Of a DNA stretch of 5,070 nt, positions 1 through 5,070 are shown piece after piece. A model generated the notes under the pieces. That model saw only the letters and a program-made list of their open reading frames with translations. It was not told the origin of the DNA and did not search any database. Made by a program: the position numbers and the translations under genes. The DNA lies in NCBI GenBank assembly GCA_946536955.1, contig CAMNFJ010000172.1, forward strand, positions 1 through 5,070, in the 5' to 3' direction. The stretch is from CAG-791 sp002394525 (GTDB lineage Bacteria; Bacillota; Clostridia; Lachnospirales; Lachnospiraceae). Position 1 is the stretch's first letter; every line of letters starts with the position of its first letter.

Positions 1-145
1 GATCAGTCTGGATTTGTTCCTGGAAGAGAGTGTCTGAAGAATCGGTCTGAATTTGTTCCTGGAAGAGATTATCCGGGGATTGTGTCTGGTTCTGTCCTGG
101 AAGGAGGGGCTCCGGCTGCTGCGTCTGGTCCTGGTCGGAAAAGAG
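1..145 (-). repeat. 13-residue (39-bp) tandem repeats at the visible end of the protease
   Basis: From residue 909 the tail consists of 13-residue units starting at L909, L922, L935 and L948: LFSDQDQTQQPEP, LLPGQNQTQSPDN, LFQEQIQTDSSDT and LFQEQIQTD, the last cut by the window edge. The shared core is L-(F/L)-x-x-Q-x-Q-T. The two units nearest the edge are almost the same in DNA: positions 2-29 and 41-68 differ at 2 of 28 bases, and both changes are synonymous (ATC/ATT and ACT/ACC). The array therefore grew recently at this end and probably continues beyond the window. Confidence 0.85.
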
Positions 146-2869
146 GGGCCCCGCAGGGTCCGCGGCATCCGTCTCTGCCGGGAAGAGTCCGCCCGGAGTC
201 AGGCTGTTCGGGTCCTGGAAGGCAGGATCTGCCTGGTCGTCGGGAAGGAGCTCCCCGGCGGGAAGGTCCCACCCGGCCTCCTGGCCGGTCTGGTCCCCGG
301 GAAATTCCTGCGGGGTTTCCAGGAGGGCCGGTTCCGCCTGATTATTTCCTTCGTCTGTTTCCGGTTCGATAAAGAAAGTTTCCTGATCCGAAGGAGGTGT
401 CTCCGCCTCCCGGGCGTAAAAGTCTTCTGCGGGGGTTTCTGCTGATTCGCCGGTTGAATAAGCGGTCTCGTCCGGGCCGGGATCCGCTGCGGCGGCTCCC
501 GCCTCAGCCTCCTCCGCCGGGAATATGGTCTCTCCGGCATCGGGTCCCGCTTCAGCCTCCTCCGTCAAAAAGACGGTCCCGCCTGTTTGGGATTCCGCTG
601 CGGGCTCCTCCTCCGCGGGGGTGTCCGCCGCGTTGTCCTCTGCGGAAGCCCCGGGCTCTGCTGAGGCTTCAGACGCTGCTGCGTCCGCTGCCTCTGCTGC
701 TGTTTCCGGCTCTGTCGCGGCGGCCTTGAGGGGCTCCTCGAAGCCTTCCGGCGATACCGCCGGGGTCTCCGGCAGGGCCGCGGAAGCTTTCTGTGAAGCG
801 GCGGCTGCTGCGGAAGAGGCTGAAGAAGTCTTTTCAGGCTGGCTGATCACCTTGACGGTCCCCGGCTTTGCGGACGTCGAGACAGCCGCGGCCTTCACGG
901 TCACCTTGCAGGTCCTCTTTTTGCCGTTGGCCGTTATGGCAGTGATCGTGGCGGTGCCGGCCTTTTTCGCGGTGATCGTGCCGCCGTAAACGGTGGCAAC
1001 AGCAGGGGCGCTGGTCTTCCAGGAGACCTTTTTGGACTCCGCGTTTTTGGGCAGGACTGTGGCGGTCAGCCTGGTTGTCTGGCCGACCCTGAGGGTCTTT
1101 GATGTGGCGCTGAGGGACACGGAGGTGGGCTTGATCCCGGTCACAGTCACCTTGCAGGTGGCCTTCCTGCCGTTGCAGGTCTTGACGGTGATGGTCGCGG
1201 TCCCCTTCTTTTTGGCGGTCAGCTTACCGCCGGAGACGGAAACGACCTTGCTGTTGCTGGAGGACCAGGTGAGCTTTTTCTGTCCGGCATAGGAAGGGGT
1301 CAGCGTGGCCTTGAGGGTGATCTTTTTGTTGATCTCAACAGAGGCCGTGGTCCTGCTCAGGGCGACCTTTCTGGGCGTGATCTCAGCCAGCATCCGGGGA
1401 ACGCCTCTGCCGTAATACTGGTCGGTCCCCTTGGTTCCCAGATCCTTGATAAAGGTCCTGACCTTCTTTTGGACGGCCGCGGCAGTCAGAGACGGGTGGG
1501 CCAGGCGGTACATGGCCGCCACGGCCGAGATGTGGGGGGCCGCCATGGAGGTTCCGCTGGCTATGGCATAGCCGCCGCCCATCCAGCAGCTGATGACATC
1601 GACTCCGGGGGCCGCCACGTCGACGGAGGAGCCGTAGTTGGAAAAATAGGCCCTCTTGCCGGACTCATCGATGGCCGAGACGACAATGGGGGTCGACATG
1701 TGGGCCGGGCAGATGTACCTGGTATTCTCGTTCTCATTGCCGGCCGCCACTACGACCGTGACGCCCTTGTTGTGGGCGTAGGTGATGCATTCCTCCAGGT
1801 ATTTGTAGTGGGAATCGCCGCCCAGGCTGAGGTTGATGACCTTGGCCCCGGCGTTGACGGCATAGCGGATGCCGTTGCCGACCACGGAGGGGTTGCCCAT
1901 GCCCGAGGCGTCCATGGTCCGGACGGGCAGGATATAGACCTTGATCCCGGGCGTGCAGTCGACGATCGTGCCCGCGACATGGGTGCCGTGGCCGTTTCTG
2001 TCCGCGGCGTTCCTGTCGTTGTCGATAAAGTCCATCCCGGTGGCCAGGCGGCCGTTGAGCCTTTCATGGGGGGTGACGCCGCTGTCGATGACGGCGACCT
2101 TGATGGACCTGTTGATATAGGTCTTGATATAGGCGGCATACCTGTCGGCCTGCATGTAGGAGGCTCCCCAGGACATGGCCTTGGCAGAGGCCGCGGAGAC
2201 ACCGGCTTTGATGGAGGTGTCGTAGGTCGTATCCCTGCCCTTTGTGTCCCTCTCATAGCCGGTCGCCGTGGATCCGGTATCACCGAAGTCCGGTGGTGTC
2301 TCCATAAAGGAAAATCCGTCGGTCCCCGTCGCCCCGGTCCCGGCCTCTCCGGACTCGTCGTCTCCGGGATTGCCCTCAAAGCTGATCTGGCTGATCTTTG
2401 TATCTCCGACATTGATGGCGGTGTCATCCGCCTCCACATAGGAGACCGCGGGCAGGGCTTTTATGGAGGAGGCCGCCTTTTTCGCGGCGCTTCCGGAGGC
2501 GAACTGCACGATGCTGACGCCGAATCCGCTCTCTATGACCGTCTTTGCCCCGTAGGAGCTGAGATTGACCTTACTGCCGCTCTTTGAGCGCACGATCAGA
2601 CGGCCGGAGGAATAGGGCGTGGTCTCCCCGTTGGTCACGGTCGTCATGCTGCGGTACTGTTTTACCAGCTTTGCCGTCTCTCCGGCAAAGTCCTCCTCGC
2701 TCTCCGCCTTGATGACCCTGGTCGCGGTTTTGGCCGTGCCCGCCTGCGCGCAGACAGCGCCGAGGCCTGTCGCAAAGATCAGAAAGGCTGTCAGCGCTCC
2801 CAGCGCGGAGATCAGCATTCTGCGGCCTGTTCCGGGAGCAGACCTGTGTTCTTGATGGTTCTTTTTCAT
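1..2869 (-). CDS. Secreted subtilisin-family (S8) serine protease with Ig-like domains, C-terminus cut by window edge
   Basis: This is a predicted extracellular serine endopeptidase. The frame is open from ATG at 2869-2867 to the window edge (956 codons, no stop), so the gene is partial. Residues 1-41 form a signal peptide: a basic start (MKKNHQEHR), a hydrophobic core at about 18-40, and likely signal peptidase I cleavage after VCA (41) or AQA (43). Residues about 45-235 are propeptide-like and include an inhibitor-I9-like stretch from GRLIV (89-93) to YVEAD (144-148). The catalytic domain (about 236-490) has Asp262 in VAVIDSGV, His294 in NGHGTHVAG, oxyanion Asn378 in AAGNENEN and Ser441 in SGTSMAAPH, so it should be active. 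Two Ig-like BIG2 domains follow (about 499-580 and 581-661), then an acidic, Ala/Glu/Pro-rich tail with tandem repeats. The start is fixed by AAGGAG 8 nt upstream. The missing C-terminus could hold a wall or membrane anchor, but this cannot be seen. The substrate is unknown. The family call is very secure. Confidence 0.94.
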   Translation of the reverse strand, partial: MKKNHQEHRSAPGTGRRMLISALGALTAFLIFATGLGAVCAQAGTAKTATRVIKAESEEDFAGETAKLVKQYRSMTTVTNGETTPYSSGRLIVRSKSGSKVNLSSYGAKTVIESGFGVSIVQFASGSAAKKAASSIKALPAVSYVEADDTAINVGDTKISQISFEGNPGDDESGEAGTGATGTDGFSFMETPPDFGDTGSTATGYERDTKGRDTTYDTSIKAGVSAASAKAMSWGASYMQADRYAAYIKTYINRSIKVAVIDSGVTPHERLNGRLATGMDFIDNDRNAADRNGHGTHVAGTIVDCTPGIKVYILPVRTMDASGMGNPSVVGNGIRYAVNAGAKVINLSLGGDSHYKYLEECITYAHNKGVTVVVAAGNENENTRYICPAHMSTPIVVSAIDESGKRAYFSNYGSSVDVAAPGVDVISCWMGGGYAIASGTSMAAPHISAVAAMYRLAHPSLTAAAVQKKVRTFIKDLGTKGTDQYYGRGVPRMLAEITPRKVALSRTTASVEINKKITLKATLTPSYAGQKKLTWSSSNSKVVSVSGGKLTAKKKGTATITVKTCNGRKATCKVTVTGIKPTSVSLSATSKTLRVGQTTRLTATVLPKNAESKKVSWKTSAPAVATVYGGTITAKKAGTATITAITANGKKRTCKVTVKAAAVSTSAKPGTVKVISQPEKTSSASSAAAAASQKASAALPETPAVSPEGFEEPLKAAATEPETAAEAADAAASEASAEPGASAEDNAADTPAEEEPAAESQTGGTVFLTEEAEAGPDAGETIFPAEEAEAGAAAADPGPDETAYSTGESAETPAEDFYAREAETPPSDQETFFIEPETDEGNNQAEPALLETPQEFPGDQTGQEAGWDLPAGELLPDDQADPAFQDPNSLTPGGLFPAETDAADPAGPLFSDQDQTQQPEPLLPGQNQTQSPDNLFQEQIQTDSSDTLFQEQIQTD
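482..577 (-). repeat. Two 16-residue repeats in the acidic tail of the protease
   Basis: Residues 765-780 and 781-796 are two adjacent 16-residue units. They share the pattern T-(V/I)-F-x-x-E-E-A-E-A-G and then diverge. The DNA keeps a 48-nt period (for example cagcctcctccg at 505 and again at 553). They lie inside the low-complexity acidic tail and probably arose by slippage or a small tandem duplication. No function is assigned. Confidence 0.7.
887..1378 (-). repeat. Two tandem bacterial Ig-like (BIG2) domains in the protease
   Basis: Residues about 499-580 and 581-661 of the protease are two copies of one module of roughly 82 residues. They share the pattern of a V-x-L-S start, a central Trp (W535 and W617, exactly 82 apart), a G-G-x-(L/I)-T-A-K-K turn, a GTATIT strand and a closing TCKVTV strand. 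This is the BIG2/Ig-like fold often found on secreted and surface proteins of Bacillota, where it acts as a spacer or in adhesion and carbohydrate contact. The copies are clearly related but diverged, so the duplication is old. Each ends with a Lys/Arg-rich strand, in contrast to the acidic tail that follows. Confidence 0.88.
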
Positions 2870-2877
2870 AGAATGTG

Positions 2878-2883
2878 CTCCTT
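2878..2883 (-). promoter_or_regulatory. Ribosome binding site of the protease gene
   Basis: On the minus strand AAGGAG lies 8 nt upstream of ATG at 2869. This is close to ideal for a Gram-positive Shine-Dalgarno site and fixes the start ahead of the alternative Met18. Confidence 0.85.
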
Positions 2884-2896
2884 CGTGGCTCCGTCC

Positions 2897-2926
2897 GGTA
2901 TAAGTTACATCAATGTATCAGTTAAA
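2897..2926 (-). promoter_or_regulatory. Possible sigma-A-type promoter of the protease gene
   Basis: In the 131-nt spacer, minus-strand TTTAAC (2926-2921) and TATACC (2902-2897) stand 18 nt apart, in the only AT-rich part of the spacer. The -10 matches the consensus at 4 of 6 positions and the -35 at 3 of 6, so the promoter is weak or needs an activator. Transcription would begin near 2890, leaving a very short leader. The gene might instead be read through from the ClpX gene, since no clear terminator separates them. Confidence 0.35.
2906..2917. promoter_or_regulatory. Small palindrome inside the possible protease promoter
   Basis: TACAT-CA-ATGTA is a perfect 5-bp inverted repeat with a 2-nt centre, lying between the proposed -35 and -10 elements. 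Its place would suit a repressor operator, but palindromes this short are common by chance and no known operator is recognised. Confidence 0.2.
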
Positions 2927-3000
2927 TGCCGGGGCTTTCGTCTATCCGGTCCCATGGGCTGCCTGTACAGATCCCGGGGAAGTCCGCCGGTTTTCCCGCG

Positions 3001-4770
3001 TCAGTCCGCGGCAGCGGCGGGCTCCAGCAGGGGGATCTGCCGGGACGGTGTGTCTGTCCGGATCCCGATGACGGGGCCACCCTTGCCTTCCACGAAGGCG
3101 CGGGTGATGGTGACGGTCCCGATGTTGTCATCCTTGGGGATCTCGTACATGATGTCCATCATGAATTCCTCGATGACCGACCGCAGGGCGCGGGCGCCCG
3201 TGTCGCGCTCGAGGGCCTTCTGGGCAATGGCCTCCAGGGCGTCGTCCTCAAACTCCAGGTCCACTTCATCCAGGGCAAGGAGCTTCTGGTACTGCTTGAT
3301 GATGGCATTGCGGGGCTCGCGCAGGATCCGGACAAGCATGTCCATGTCCAGGCCCTGCAGGGTGCAGAGAATGGGGAGCCTGCCGATAAATTCGGGGATC
3401 ATGCCAAAGCGGCGCAGGTCCTCGTTGGTGACCTTGTCCAGGATATTTTTATCCTCGTCAAAGGCGTCCTTGAGGACGGCCCCGAAGCCCATGGAGGTCT
3501 GCTTTTTGAGACGTTCGCGGACAATATTTTCCATGTTGGGGAAGGCGCCGCCGCAGATAAAGAGGATATTGCGGGTATTGACGGTGGCCAGGGGGACCAT
3601 GGCGTTTTTGCTGCTGGCGCCGACGGGGACTTCGACCTCCGCCCCCTCCAGAAGCTTTAAAAGTCCCTGCTGGACGGATTCGCCGCTGACATCCCGGGAG
3701 CTGGTGTTGCGCTTTTTGGCGATCTTGTCGATCTCGTCGATGAAGACGATCCCCTTCTCCGCCTTTTCCACATCGTTATCAGCCGCGGCCAGGAGCTTGG
3801 AGATGACGCTCTCAATATCGTCGCCTATATATCCGGCCTCTGTGAGGGAGGTGGCGTCGGAGATGGCGAGCGGGACATCGAGAAGCTCCGCCAGGGTCCG
3901 GACCAGGTAGGTCTTGCCGCAGCCGGTCGGCCCGATCAGGAGGATGTTGGATTTCTCGATCTCGATCTCGTCCATGGTCCCGGTCCTGACCCGCTTGTAG
4001 TGGTTGTAGGCCGCCACGGAAATGAATTTCTTGGCCCGGTCCTGGCCGATGACATATTTGTCGAGCTCCTCCTTGATCTTGTGGGGAGCGGGGATGTTGT
4101 CGATGGAAAAAACGGGCTTGCGGGCGTTTTTCTTTTTCTTTTTGACTTTGGGGCCGCCCTGGCCGAAGCCCCCTCCGTTGCCGAAGAGGTCTCCCAGGTT
4201 CAGGAAGCTGATCGAGGGGCCGCGCCGGCCGCCCTGCCGGTCTTCTGTCTCCCCGTCTTCCTCCTCGTCCGTCTCCTCCTGCGCGGCGGCATCGGCCCTC
4301 CCGCGCACAGGGACCCGGATCTCGATCTCGACCGGGTTCTCGTCTGCGCCGGCCGCATCCACTTCCGCGTCCGTCCGGTCCTCAGCCTCCTGTCCGGCCG
4401 CGGAGGCCGCCGCGGTGTCCCCGGAGCCGCCTTCCACGCTCTCCTCCGGAGTCAGGTCTCCTCCGCCCGCTTTTCCGGTCCCGCTGTTTCGGCCGGCGGC
4501 GCCGCGCTCATTCCCGGTCTGCCCCGGGAAGGGGACCTGTCCGCGGAAGAGATTCATCAGGTCCTGGTTCATCAGGGGACTGCCCTGGAGATTGGACAGG
4601 TCCAGCTTTCCGGCAAAGTCCATCATCTTCTGCATGCAGTCGGGGCAAACGCAAAGATTCCCCGGCAGGTGGATCATCTTTCCCGCCGAGGTGTCCGGTC
4701 TCCTGCACATGACACAGTATTCGGTCACATGTGTATTTCCATTATTCTGGTCTTTATTCTGATTTGCCAT
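3001..4770 (-). CDS. clpX: ClpX-family AAA+ protein unfoldase, long-linker variant
   Basis: This is an ATP-driven unfoldase of the ClpX family, which normally feeds cytoplasmic proteins to the ClpP peptidase. It has 589 residues against about 420 for ordinary ClpX. Residues 19-45 form a zinc finger (C19, C22, C42, C45, with an extra C40). Residues about 60-225 are a disordered linker with an acidic run (164-177), the segment ISFLNLGDLFG (187-197) and a basic run KVKKKKKNARK (208-218). The AAA+ module then shows YVIGQDRAKK, Walker A GPTGCGKT (280-287), pore-1 GYIG (313-316), Walker B with D345/E346, arginine finger R464 in IGRLP, and sensor-2 GAR (525-527). The ClpP-docking loop reads MGF (427-429) where many ClpX have IGF. 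The pore-2 RKH motif reads SKN (387-389). ATG at 4770 is the only standard start: an in-frame TAA lies at 4800-4798, and Met21 would break the zinc finger. No clpP or lon lies beside it. It may be a paralogue of the housekeeping clpX. Confidence 0.92.
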   Translation of the reverse strand: MANQNKDQNNGNTHVTEYCVMCRRPDTSAGKMIHLPGNLCVCPDCMQKMMDFAGKLDLSNLQGSPLMNQDLMNLFRGQVPFPGQTGNERGAAGRNSGTGKAGGGDLTPEESVEGGSGDTAAASAAGQEAEDRTDAEVDAAGADENPVEIEIRVPVRGRADAAAQEETDEEEDGETEDRQGGRRGPSISFLNLGDLFGNGGGFGQGGPKVKKKKKNARKPVFSIDNIPAPHKIKEELDKYVIGQDRAKKFISVAAYNHYKRVRTGTMDEIEIEKSNILLIGPTGCGKTYLVRTLAELLDVPLAISDATSLTEAGYIGDDIESVISKLLAAADNDVEKAEKGIVFIDEIDKIAKKRNTSSRDVSGESVQQGLLKLLEGAEVEVPVGASSKNAMVPLATVNTRNILFICGGAFPNMENIVRERLKKQTSMGFGAVLKDAFDEDKNILDKVTNEDLRRFGMIPEFIGRLPILCTLQGLDMDMLVRILREPRNAIIKQYQKLLALDEVDLEFEDDALEAIAQKALERDTGARALRSVIEEFMMDIMYEIPKDDNIGTVTITRAFVEGKGGPVIGIRTDTPSRQIPLLEPAAAAD

Positions 4771-4784
4771 AAGCAGTCTCTGGT

Positions 4785-4789
4785 CTCCT
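4785..4789 (-). promoter_or_regulatory. Ribosome binding site of the ClpX gene, unusual spacing
   Basis: Minus-strand AGGAG is the only good Shine-Dalgarno match before the gene, but it lies 14 nt from ATG, longer than the usual 5-10 nt. An in-frame CTG at 4776-4774 would sit 8 nt away. Use of that codon would add only two residues. Confidence 0.5.
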
Positions 4790-4824
4790 GTCCGTTTTTA
4801 CATTTCTGTCTGTGATCAGGCCAT

Positions 4825-4839
4825 GCGGGGAAGCCCCGC
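4825..4839 (-). promoter_or_regulatory. Small GC hairpin in the leader of the ClpX gene
   Basis: GCGGGG and CCCCGC pair perfectly across a 3-nt loop, within the predicted 5' leader between the promoter and the ribosome binding site. Read on the minus strand it is not followed by a T-run, so it is not a standard terminator. It could stabilise the message or affect its translation. No known riboswitch is recognised. Confidence 0.35.
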
Positions 4840-4868
4840 TGACAGCTGACTTTCTCACCATTTTATTC

Positions 4869-4898
4869 ATTATAACTTTCTTTTCAAGCCTCTGCCAC
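4869..4898 (-). promoter_or_regulatory. Promoter of the ClpX gene
   Basis: Minus-strand TATAAT (4874-4869) is a perfect -10 box in a local AT-rich patch. GTGGCA (4898-4893) lies 18 nt upstream as a -35 matching TTGACA at 4 of 6 positions. The start of transcription would be near 4862, giving a leader of about 92 nt. No CIRCE or paired CtsR-type heat-shock operator is visible, so control by those repressors is not supported. Confidence 0.6.
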
Positions 4899-4987
4899 AA
4901 AAACAGCTGCCGCCGCAAATCGTTTTTTGGTTTTTGGCAAGGCCGGGAGGCTGCGGCCCCGCCCCCGCGCGGGCATGAACCACAACT

Positions 4988-5016
4988 GCCCCGCTCCGCC
5001 GGCGGCGGAGCGGGGC
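4988..5016. other. Perfect 13-bp GC-rich hairpin in the gene-free right end
   Basis: Positions 4988-5000 and 5004-5016 are exact reverse complements around a GGC loop. Twelve of the 13 pairs are G-C. Neither strand has a T-run after it, so it is not a standard intrinsic terminator. It could be a stem of a structured RNA, a transcription pause or processing site, or a protein binding site. No gene covers it, and apart from the promoter, hairpins and terminator listed I see no gene in 4771-5070. Confidence 0.5.
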
Positions 5017-5044
5017 TCGGAAGTTTGACACCCCAAAACGCTGA

Positions 5045-5068
5045 AAGCCAGTCCTGGCTTATTTTTTT
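5045..5068 (+). terminator. Rho-independent terminator pointing right
   Basis: AAGCCAG (5045-5051) pairs perfectly with CTGGCTT (5054-5060) around a short loop and is followed by A and seven Ts (5062-5068) on the + strand. On the minus strand the downstream T-run is poor (CGTTTT, several bases away), so the main direction is +. No + strand gene in the window ends here, which leaves its transcript unexplained. Confidence 0.65.
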
Positions 5069-5070
5069 GC

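Noticed and set aside
1469..2587. Long + strand open frame of 372 codons opposite the protease catalytic domain
   Set aside because: The minus frame here carries the full S8 catalytic motifs. The + frame translates to low-complexity Gly/Asp/Val-rich sequence typical of a GC-rich antisense shadow.
2747..2764. Possible lipoprotein lipobox around Cys40 of the protease signal peptide (LGAVC)
   Set aside because: The residue before Cys is Val, where a lipobox needs Gly, Ala or Ser. Cleavage by signal peptidase I after VCA or AQA fits better.
2930..3000. Search for a terminator after the ClpX gene
   Set aside because: Only short GC complements without a T-run were found, so no terminator is called.
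2846..3910. Long + strand open frame of 354 codons opposite the ClpX gene
   Set aside because: It is Ser/Arg/Met-rich, resembles no family and lies wholly antisense to conserved ClpX motifs and the spacer.
4000..4815. Two overlapping + strand open frames (4000-4815 and 4022-4762) opposite the ClpX N-terminus
   Set aside because: They mirror the linker and zinc finger coding sequence, with no recognisable domain and no convincing ribosome binding site.
5023..5035. A CtsR-like half site (TGTCAAA on the minus strand)
   Set aside because: CtsR operators need two tandem heptads. Only one is present, and it lies about 150 nt upstream of the promoter. No CIRCE element was seen either.
1..5070. tRNA, rRNA, insertion sequence, CRISPR array or attachment site
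   Set aside because: No tRNA arm patterns, transposase frames, regularly spaced direct repeats outside the coding array, or integrase sites were seen.

Overview
The window holds two genes, both on the minus strand, plus a gene-free stretch at the right edge. The DNA is GC-rich. Three things fit a Gram-positive anaerobe of the Bacillota, perhaps a high-GC member of the Lachnospiraceae or a relative: strong AAGGAG-type Shine-Dalgarno use, tandem bacterial Ig-like (BIG2) domains on a secreted subtilisin-like protease, and a zinc-finger ClpX. This placement is inference from protein style only; no rRNA or other marker is present.

Reading in the direction of transcription (right to left): positions 4771-5070 carry no protein gene. 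They hold a promoter for the ClpX gene (-10 TATAAT), an untranslated leader of about 90 nt with a small GC hairpin, a perfect 13-bp GC-rich hairpin, and a rho-independent terminator that points to the right (+ strand). No + strand gene in the window accounts for that terminator. Positions 4770-3001 encode a 589-residue ClpX-family unfoldase. It has all the ATPase motifs and a ClpP-docking tripeptide. It also has an unusual N-terminal zinc finger, a disordered linker of about 150 residues not found in ordinary ClpX, and an altered pore-2 (RKH) loop. A 131-nt spacer follows, with no clear terminator but with a possible promoter and a strong ribosome binding site. Positions 2869-1 encode a secreted subtilisin-family (S8) serine protease. 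It has a signal peptide, propeptide, complete Asp/His/Ser triad, two Ig-like domains and a long acidic tail that ends in 13-residue tandem repeats. It runs off the left edge of the window with no stop codon, so its C-terminus is unknown.

Both products concern proteolysis, one in the cytoplasm and one at or beyond the cell surface. Nothing in the sequence proves that they work together. The most interesting signal is the ClpX variant: its ATP-driven motor and protease-docking features are kept, while the parts that choose substrates (zinc finger, linker, pore-2 loop) have diverged. That suggests a specialised paralogue rather than the housekeeping ClpX.
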